DNA from: Pseudomonas fluorescens | GTDB lineage: Bacteria; Pseudomonadota; Gammaproteobacteria; Pseudomonadales; Pseudomonadaceae | Direction of reading: 5' to 3' | DNA length: 64,000 nucleotides | NCBI RefSeq assembly: GCF_001623525.1 | Contig: NZ_CP015225.1 | Location: forward strand, 3,596,001 to 3,660,000 | Shown: positions 57,657-64,000 of the stretch, one piece after another | Position numbering within the stretch: position 1 is the stretch's first letter | How the letters are laid out: each line of letters starts with the position of its first letter | Translations under genes and position numbers: made by a program | The notes under the pieces: model-generated | Told to the model about the DNA's origin: nothing | The model's input: the letters and a program-made list of their open reading frames with translations, nothing else | Databases searched by the model: none

Positions 57657-58154
57657 TCAATCTTGCGATTTGGCTCTTCGGGCCTTGAAGAACTCGCTCA
57701 ACACCGCGCTGCACTCCTCGGCCAACACCCCGCCCTCGTACATCACCCGATGGTTCAGGAAACCCTGGCTGAAAAACTGCCCCTGGCTCTGCACGATGCC
57801 AGCCTTGGGCTCCAGGGCGCCGTAGACGACCCGGGCGATACGTGAATGGACGATGAGGCCAGCGCACATGCTGCAGGGCTCCAGCGTCACATAGAGGGTG
57901 CTGCCGGGCAGGCGATAGTTGCTCACCGCCTGAGCGGCGGCGCGGATGGCGACCATTTCCGCGTGGGCACTGGGGTCGTGGCCACTGATCGGGCAGTTGA
58001 AACCGCGTCCGATGATCTCGCCGTCCTGCACCAGCACCGCGCCCACGGGCACTTCGCCCAGGGCGGCGCCTTGAGCGGCGAGGGCCATGGCTTCGCGCAT
58101 GAAGTCCTGGTCACGGCTACGGTCGATGATCCTGGCAGGGCGAATCTGGCGCAT
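57657..58154 (-). CDS. tadA: tRNA-specific adenosine deaminase
   Basis: Deaminates A34 to inosine in tRNA-Arg. 165 residues from the ATG at 58154, which overlaps the stop of the multicopper oxidase gene. Zinc site: HAEMVAIRAA (His and catalytic Glu) and EPCSMCAGLI (two Cys). The longer start inside the oxidase gene is not needed. Confidence 0.95.
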   Translation of the reverse strand: MRQIRPARIIDRSRDQDFMREAMALAAQGAALGEVPVGAVLVQDGEIIGRGFNCPISGHDPSAHAEMVAIRAAAQAVSNYRLPGSTLYVTLEPCSMCAGLIVHSRIARVVYGALEPKAGIVQSQGQFFSQGFLNHRVMYEGGVLAEECSAVLSEFFKARRAKSQD

Positions 58155-59530
58155 CAAGCCACCTCGATGGCGGCCATCAGGCCGGTTTCCATGTGGTCGA
58201 TCACATGGCAGTGGAACATCCACACGCCTGGATTATCCGCCACCAGCGCCACCTGCGCCCGCTCGTTCTTGCCCAGCAGGTAGGTGTCGGTGAAATACGG
58301 CACGACCTTGTGCCGGTTCGACGCAATCACCTTGAAGCTCATGCCGTGCAAATGGATCGGGTGCTGGTACTGGGTCATGTTCTTCAATTCGAAAATGTAG
58401 CTCTGGCCTTTCTTCAGCGTGGCGATCGGCCGGTCGGCGCAGGTCTTGTCGGTGATGTCCCAGGCCTTGCCGTTGATTTGCCACAGGCTCGGCGGCTTGC
58501 CGTTGTCGACGTTGACCGACACCGAACCGACCCATTCGAAATTGAAGTTGAGTTTCTCGGCATTGGCCAGGTCCGGCTCGGACACCGGGTTGGCTGGCAG
58601 TGCCGGCGGCCACTGGGTCGGTGCGTCACTGTTGGGCACCGAGCGCAAGGTTCCCAGGCGCACCGGGCCATTGCGCAACGACAACTCTTCGCCGGCTGGC
58701 GGCGCCTTGATCGCCAGGCAAATGCGCATGCCCGGGCCAAGCCAGTATTCCTTGCCCAGCGGGCGCGGTTCGATGGGGTTGCCGTCCAACGCATAGATCT
58801 GCGCTTCAACGCCTGGGATGTTGATACGGTAAGTCAGGGTGTTGTCGAGGTTGAGCAAACGCACCCGGGTGATCTGCCCGGCCGGCAGATCGATCACCGC
58901 CTGCGGCACACCGTTGATGGTCGCCAGCCGCCCGGCCGTGCCGCCACGCGCCGCCTCACGGGGAATGCTGAACTCCACGAACTGGCCTTGTTCGTCCACA
59001 TGCCAGCTCTTGAGGCTCAGGGTCTGTTCGTACTTGAAGCCAGTCGGCTCACGTTCTTCGACGATCAGCGGCCCCACCAACCCACGCCCGAGCTCTTCGC
59101 TGCTGTTGACGTGGGGGTGATACCAGTAACTGCCGGCGTCCGGCACGCGGAATTTGTAGTCGAAATACTCGCCCGGCAGCACCGGCAGTTGCGAGACATA
59201 CGGCACGCCGTCCATCTCCAGCGGCAAACGAATACCGTGCCAGTGAATGGTGGTGGCGACCGGCAGGTGATTGATGAAGCGCACCCGCAACCACTCACCC
59301 TGGCGCACCCGCAGTTCGGTGCCCGGCGCCGAGGGGCCAAACGCCCAGGCCTGGGTCTTGTGCCCAGCCACCAGTTCCACGTCCAGCGGTGCGGCGATCA
59401 GTTCATAGTCGTGACCGGCCTCGGCGTCGGCGCGCTTGCCCAGCCAGTACCGCGATGCGCCCCCCGCGCCTACGCCAACGACAACAAGACCGGCCAGGCC
59501 ACCGAGTATTTGGCGACGGGTAAAGGACAT
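58154..59530 (-). CDS. Tat-exported multicopper oxidase
   Basis: 458 residues from the ATG at 59530 with a twin-arginine signal (SFTRRQILGGLAGLVVVG). Copper motifs: HWHG (TIHWHGIRL), HPHV (YWYHPHVNSS), HPIHLHG and HCHVIDHMETGLM, so type 1, 2 and 3 sites are complete with an axial Met. Probably oxidises Cu(I) or phenolics in the periplasm. No Met-rich insert, unlike CueO. From memory the P. aeruginosa counterpart also sits between tadA and guaA. Confidence 0.92.
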   Translation of the reverse strand: MSFTRRQILGGLAGLVVVGVGAGGASRYWLGKRADAEAGHDYELIAAPLDVELVAGHKTQAWAFGPSAPGTELRVRQGEWLRVRFINHLPVATTIHWHGIRLPLEMDGVPYVSQLPVLPGEYFDYKFRVPDAGSYWYHPHVNSSEELGRGLVGPLIVEEREPTGFKYEQTLSLKSWHVDEQGQFVEFSIPREAARGGTAGRLATINGVPQAVIDLPAGQITRVRLLNLDNTLTYRINIPGVEAQIYALDGNPIEPRPLGKEYWLGPGMRICLAIKAPPAGEELSLRNGPVRLGTLRSVPNSDAPTQWPPALPANPVSEPDLANAEKLNFNFEWVGSVSVNVDNGKPPSLWQINGKAWDITDKTCADRPIATLKKGQSYIFELKNMTQYQHPIHLHGMSFKVIASNRHKVVPYFTDTYLLGKNERAQVALVADNPGVWMFHCHVIDHMETGLMAAIEVA

Positions 59531-59644
59531 GAACACAACCACCTATTGAATCTGCGCGAACCGGTGGATCCGCAAAAGGCGAATACGATACACCCGCGGA
59601 TGAGAAACAGTAAGGCCAGCGAAAATGAAAAAAACAAAATGAAA

Positions 59645-59674
59645 ATGCCCTGAGAAAAGTTATCCACAGGGCAT
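59645..59674. terminator. Hairpin with TTATCCACA in its loop, left copy
   Basis: ATGCCCTG and CAGGGCAT form an 8-bp stem. The loop and stem hold AAGTTATCCACAGGGC (59657-59672), repeated at 61414-61429. TTATCCACA matches the DnaA-box consensus. Weak U-run (TTCTTTG). Confidence 0.7.
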
Positions 59675-59726
59675 TCTTTGTGCACATCGAAGCAAGCCTT
59701 TTCGGCAGGATCAGTCCATTCGCTGG

Positions 59727-60119
59727 TTACGCATTGCTGCGCCGCGGCGTGAAGAAAGCCAACGCCGCCGCAACGATGAACAACGCGGGCACGTCGCCCA
59801 ACAGATGGCCAACGTGGCTTGTCCCGTCCATATCGACGCCGAAGGACTGCACGGCCATGATCGCGCCGTGCACGACGCTCGACCACACGGTGAACCAGAT
59901 CAGGCTCAAATGTTTCATCGGATCGCGCGACGCCATCAGCAAGAACACACCGAGTGTCGCGTAGATGCCGACGATCATCAGCGGGTACTGGGAATGGCCG
60001 CTGTGCCACGTCCAGCCGGACGGCCACAGGAGCATCAGCGGCCCGATCGCGAAGATGGCGATCAACCCTACAACGATCAGGACGATGCGCAAGGCGGCGA
60101 ATTTCTGAGTGTCATTCAT
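59727..60119 (-). CDS. Small four-helix membrane protein (DUF6632-like)
   Basis: 130 residues with four predicted membrane helices (about 8-30, 45-65, 72-92, 103-123). I think it belongs to DUF6632, but no functional motif is visible. It is on the minus strand inside the segment flanked by the two TTATCCACA hairpins, downstream of the TA-like cassette. Confidence 0.7.
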   Translation of the reverse strand: MNDTQKFAALRIVLIVVGLIAIFAIGPLMLLWPSGWTWHSGHSQYPLMIVGIYATLGVFLLMASRDPMKHLSLIWFTVWSSVVHGAIMAVQSFGVDMDGTSHVGHLLGDVPALFIVAAALAFFTPRRSNA

Positions 60120-60300
60120 GGCAGGCTCCTTATTGCGACCGGTTTACCGCCGCAATGGATGCCGAAAGTATAGAACGCATCAGGGACGCCTACCTTGCTA
60201 CCCCCCGGCGGCTTCCCTTCGAAAGAATTCAAGTTTCCTTGCCTACGCTCGTTCATAGCCTGGGCACGTCCACATTATCGGAATCCCACTTCAGCGGTCG

Positions 60301-60825
60301 TCACCCAACCAAAGCTTCCAACTCTTTGCAAGCCATGCCCGGTAACCGTCGGCCTTCTTTCGCAACGTTGACCTGCAAGGCCACCTGGGCCACATCCAAA
60401 ACGCTCTTGGTAAGCGAATAGCTGCCCTTGGCCTGGAGCCAGCTCAGAACGTCTGCCAAGTGCCAGATAGACGCACTCCCCTCGTGCACGGGCGTCGGGA
60501 AGCTGCCCGGATGAGCCAACATCAGCTTGCGCATGTTTTGCCGAGATACACCGACGATCTCGGCTACGTCGGTCAGCCCGACTAAATCAGGCGCTACCTC
60601 GATCAGTCTGGCCGACGGCACCGCGCGGCGAACGTCGCCCAGCGCACTAAGCACTGCCTTAACCGCATCAGGCGCATCCCGAGTGAACTCAAGTGCCAGC
60701 CGCCCCGGCTGCCCGATGCCCACCAAGGCATCGTCGCAGCCCGCTTCGCCTAGCCGCTCGACCAGTTCATCCGGGGCGCAGCCATCGTCAGCAAGCTGAT
60801 ATTTCAAGGTAAAGGTAAATTCCAT
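60301..60825 (-). CDS. Putative antitoxin-like DNA-binding protein
   Basis: 174 residues from the ATG at 60825 (AAGGAA seven bases upstream). The N-terminal half (about 1-75) looks like a ferredoxin-like alpha/beta domain (MEFTFTLKYQLADDGCAPDEL, DDALVGIG, GRLALEFTRDAPDAVKAVLSAL). Residues about 88-150 hold a MerR/winged HTH: VGLTDVAEIVGVSRQNMRKLM and SIWHLADVLSWLQAKGSY. It follows the small HicA-like ORF by 4 bp and is probably the repressor acting on the palindrome at 61138. Also found, from memory, as an orphan pair in other pseudomonads; not formally named. Confidence 0.68.
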   Translation of the reverse strand: MEFTFTLKYQLADDGCAPDELVERLGEAGCDDALVGIGQPGRLALEFTRDAPDAVKAVLSALGDVRRAVPSARLIEVAPDLVGLTDVAEIVGVSRQNMRKLMLAHPGSFPTPVHEGSASIWHLADVLSWLQAKGSYSLTKSVLDVAQVALQVNVAKEGRRLPGMACKELEALVG

Positions 60826-60829
60826 TGTT

Positions 60830-61105
60830 CTATTCCTTAGCATCGTAATCCGCATCGCGCCGATTGCGATGCGTCGAGCAATTGTCCACAACGCGTCGCA
60901 ACGCTCGCGCATGGTTGCCAGGGTTTTTCGGCGTGCTTCATATCGATGTGATGCAGAACTCGCCACAACGGCACTCCACGTCTTTGTACGGGCAATAAAC
61001 CCGCCCCCAGGCGTGACCGCCGCCGACTTCTATGCGCCACCCGCGCCCTTCGGCATGCCTGAGCGCGTCTTCGATCTCTTTCTTCGGGTGCGTTGGACGA
61101 ATCAT
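60830..61105 (-). pseudogene. HicA-like small ORF interrupted by one in-frame TGA
   Basis: From ATG 61105 (GGAG seven bases upstream) the frame reads 55 codons (MIRPTHPKKEIEDALRHAEG..., W23, GGGHAWGRVYCPY at 28-40, CRCGEFC at 45-51) to a TGA at 60938-60940. The same frame then continues for 35 sense codons (STPKNPGNHARALRRVVDNC...) and stops at TAG, 60830-60832. The reading S-I-stop-S-T-P suggests the stop replaces a Trp (TGG). The EIEDALRHAEGRGW...GGGH layout resembles the HicA RNA-binding fold with its catalytic His. The gene has a full promoter, so the break looks recent. A sequencing error or an intended short product are alternatives. Confidence 0.68.
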
Positions 61106-61116
61106 CCGTGATCTCC

Positions 61117-61153
61117 AGTATTCGCATGAGCCTGCGAGTTGTCAAATGACAAC
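61117..61153 (-). promoter_or_regulatory. Promoter and palindromic operator of the TA-like cassette
   Basis: On the minus strand TTGACA (61145-61140), a 17-bp spacer and AATACT (61122-61117) form a near-consensus sigma-70 promoter. GTTGTCA-TT-TGACAAC (61138-61153), with perfect arms, overlaps the -35. The start codon lies 12 bp below the -10, so the message is almost leaderless. Confidence 0.75.
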
Positions 61154-61399
61154 CTTCTTCTTTCGAACGGCAGCACTCGGCGGCGTCTCAAAAAGGCAAA
61201 TTTGATTGGCACACGACAACTCTCCGTGAACCATGCCGGTGAAATCCCCACAGGGCTGCTGCCGATGATAAGCGCTTCCCGGTGCGCTCCAAGGCGGGTA
61301 ATCGTAGCGAAAGGTGACGGCACCACCCTCCCAACACTGTCACGGTATGTCATTGCGGTTGGAGAACTGATGGTGCTTGGAATTGGCCAGCTAAAATAA

Positions 61400-61434
61400 A
61401 AAAAGCCCTGAGGAAGTTATCCACAGGGCTTTTT
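61400..61434 (-). terminator. guaA terminator hairpin with TTATCCACA loop, right copy
   Basis: AAAAAGCCCTG and CAGGGCTTTTT form an 11-bp stem; loop AGGAAGTTATCCA. Good U-run toward the minus strand, ending guaBA transcripts 58 bp after the guaA stop. Shares AAGTTATCCACAGGGC with the hairpin at 59645. Confidence 0.88.
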
Positions 61435-61492
61435 GAAAGTCAGGCGCTGGAGCCAATGACGGCCTTCAGCGGTCCCGATATTCAGGCTTGGC

Positions 61493-63070
61493 TCATTCCC
61501 ACTCAATCGTCGCCGGCGGCTTGCTCGACACGTCATACGTCACGCGGGAGATGCCTTCGATTTCGTTGATGATGCGCCCGGAAACGGTTTCCAGCAGCTC
61601 GTACGGCAGGTGTGCCCAGCGAGCGGTCATGAAGTCGATGGTTTCCACGGCACGCAGGGCTACGACCCAGGCGTAACGACGGCCATCGCCGACCACGCCT
61701 ACCGATTTCACCGGTTGGAACACCACGAACGCCTGGCTGACCTTGTGGTACCAGTCGGCCTTGCGCAGTTCTTCGATGAAGATGTGGTCGGCGCGACGCA
61801 GCAGGTCGGCGTATTCCTTCTTCACTTCACCGAGGATCCGCACGCCCAGGCCTGGGCCCGGGAATGGGTGGCGGTAGACCATGTCGTAGGGCAGGCCCAG
61901 CTCCAGGCCGAGGCGACGAACCTCGTCCTTGAACAGTTCGCGCAGCGGCTCGACCAGCTTGAGGTTCATTTCCTCCGGCAGGCCACCGACGTTGTGGTGG
62001 GACTTGATCACGTGGGCCTTGCCGCTCTTGGCGCCGGCCGACTCGATCACGTCGGGGTAGATGGTGCCCTGGGCCAGGTACTTGATGTTGTCCAGCTTGC
62101 AGGATTCGGCATCGAACACGTCGATGAAGGTACGGCCGATGATCTTGCGCTTCTTCTCCGGGTCGGACTCGCCGGCCAGGTTGTTCAGGAACTGCTCTTC
62201 GGCGTTGGCGCGGATCACCTTGACGCCCATGTTCTCGGCGAACATGGCCATCACTTGCTCGCCTTCGTGCAAGCGCAGCAGGCCGTTGTCGACGAAGACG
62301 CAGGTCAGCTGATCGCCGATGGCCTTGTGCAGCAGCGCAGCGACCACCGAGGAGTCCACACCGCCGGACAGGCCCAGCAGCACGTTATCGGTACCGACCT
62401 GGGCGCGCACCTGGGCGATGGCGTCTTCAGCGATTTTCGACGGGGTCCACAGGGCTTCGCAACCGCAGATGTCGAGGATGAAGCGCGACAGGATGCGGCC
62501 GCCCTGCTTGGTGTGGGTCACTTCAGGGTGGAACTGCACGCCGTAGTAACGGCGATCATCGTTGAACATGCCGGCAATCGGGCAGCTCGGGGTGCTGGCC
62601 AGGATGTGGAAGTCTTCCGGCATCTTGGTGACTTTGTCACCGTGGCTCATCCACACGTCCAGGCCGAACAGGCCGTCGGCGTCGACGTGGTCTTCGATGC
62701 CGTCCAGCAGGCGGCTCTTGCCGACGACGTCAACGCGGGCATAACCGAACTCACGCAGGTCGGAGCCTTCTACCTTGCCGCCCAGCTGTTCGGCCATGGT
62801 CTGCATGCCGTAGCAGATACCAAAGACCGGTACACCCAGGTCGAACACGGCTTGCGGGCAGCGCGGGCTGTCGGCTTCGTGCACGGACTCGGGGCCGCCG
62901 GCGAGAATCACGCCTTTAGGCGCGAATTCGCGAATCGCGTCGTCATCCATGTCGAACGGATGCAATTCGCAGTACACACCGATCTCACGCACGCGGCGGG
63001 CGATCAGCTGGGTGTACTGGGAACCGAAGTCGAGGATCAGGATGCGGTGAGCGTGAATGTCGAGGGCCAT
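61493..63070 (-). CDS. guaA: GMP synthase (glutamine-hydrolysing)
   Basis: Converts XMP to GMP. 525 residues: N-terminal glutamine amidotransferase with [15 protein letters not shown] (nucleophile Cys) and a His/Glu pair in [10 protein letters not shown], then the ATP pyrophosphatase domain with [16 protein letters not shown] and C-terminal GMP synthase dimerisation region ending in the conserved ATIEWE. Downstream of guaB, 79-bp gap. Confidence 0.97.
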   Translation of the reverse strand: MALDIHAHRILILDFGSQYTQLIARRVREIGVYCELHPFDMDDDAIREFAPKGVILAGGPESVHEADSPRCPQAVFDLGVPVFGICYGMQTMAEQLGGKVEGSDLREFGYARVDVVGKSRLLDGIEDHVDADGLFGLDVWMSHGDKVTKMPEDFHILASTPSCPIAGMFNDDRRYYGVQFHPEVTHTKQGGRILSRFILDICGCEALWTPSKIAEDAIAQVRAQVGTDNVLLGLSGGVDSSVVAALLHKAIGDQLTCVFVDNGLLRLHEGEQVMAMFAENMGVKVIRANAEEQFLNNLAGESDPEKKRKIIGRTFIDVFDAESCKLDNIKYLAQGTIYPDVIESAGAKSGKAHVIKSHHNVGGLPEEMNLKLVEPLRELFKDEVRRLGLELGLPYDMVYRHPFPGPGLGVRILGEVKKEYADLLRRADHIFIEELRKADWYHKVSQAFVVFQPVKSVGVVGDGRRYAWVVALRAVETIDFMTARWAHLPYELLETVSGRIINEIEGISRVTYDVSSKPPATIEWE

Positions 63071-63149
63071 GACTCATTCTCATGTAGTGAATCAGAAACA
63101 ACTCGGGGCTGAATGAACAGCCCCGGTGATTAACGTTTTGCTGGAAGCC

Positions 63150-64000
<851 letters not shown>

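Noticed and set aside
60938..60940. In-frame TGA considered as selenocysteine recoding
   Set aside because: No SECIS-like hairpin is evident right after the TGA and the family position appears to be Trp; a nonsense mutation is simpler.
61139..61399. Plus-strand ORF of 86 codons opposite the TA-like promoter
   Set aside because: It lies over the promoter/operator region, has no ribosome site and no family motif; the minus-strand reading of the same DNA (61102-61353) is equally uninformative.
59645..61434. DnaA-box hairpins considered as a replication origin
   Set aside because: Only two boxes, 1.7 kb apart, in the purine biosynthesis region with no AT-rich unwinding element or dnaA/dnaN neighbours.

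Overview
The window is a high-GC gammaproteobacterial chromosome segment, almost certainly from the Pseudomonas fluorescens group. Three things point there: a complete wspABCDEFR cluster, the gene order lptF-like / lysS-prfB / wsp / recJ / thrC-hom-dsbC-xerD / rplS-trmD-rimM-rpsP / ffh / tadA / guaA-guaB (which from memory follows the P. aeruginosa PA3691-PA3770 order, not verified here), and many REP/REPIN palindromes of the type common in fluorescent pseudomonads. No tRNA, rRNA, CRISPR array, insertion sequence or prophage was seen.

Layout. 1-1300: an AT-richer accessory edge with the 5' part of a gene (minus strand, running off the window) whose product has an HNH-like Cys/His domain. 1479-9675: envelope lipoproteins, a hydrolase lipoprotein, a QEGLA/HExxxH peptidase-family protein, a TetR regulator, lysS and prfB with its programmed frameshift. 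10029-18432: the wsp surface-sensing operon ending in the diguanylate cyclase WspR. 18752-27925: a DUF533 protein, a LysR regulator, and a putrescine/spermidine-type ABC uptake operon bracketed by two paralogous aminobutyraldehyde-type dehydrogenases. 28038-28597: a ParD/ParE-like toxin-antitoxin pair. 29189-36976: opgD, a xenobiotic reductase, recJ, yaeQ, a CoA transferase and DUF3509. 37161-38531: a sensor protein cut off after its PAS domain. 38653-47246: threonine biosynthesis, dsbC, xerD, the rpsP-rimM-trmD-rplS operon and ffh. 47453-56920: cytochrome-assembly-like and CNNM membrane proteins, an MFS transporter, a second-type Lon protease, a chagasin-family inhibitor, a YhhN protein and cmoAB. 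57657-64000: tadA, a Tat-exported multicopper oxidase, a small accessory segment, guaA and the 3' part of guaB.

The most unusual material is accessory. (1) Between the multicopper oxidase and guaA lies a segment (about 59675-61400) flanked by two nearly identical hairpins sharing a 16-bp direct repeat. It carries a two-gene cassette that looks like an autoregulated toxin-antitoxin operon: strong promoter, perfect palindromic operator over the -35, a small HicA-like ORF broken by one in-frame TGA, and a downstream winged-helix/MerR-type DNA-binding protein. (2) The partial HNH-like gene at the left edge resembles N-terminal modules found in phage-defence effectors. (3) A composite repeat (REPIN, 84-bp module, TTTTGAGC octamer array, REPIN) occurs at two loci 25 kb apart. 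These three are the best candidates for undescribed biology; the rest is mostly core genome.
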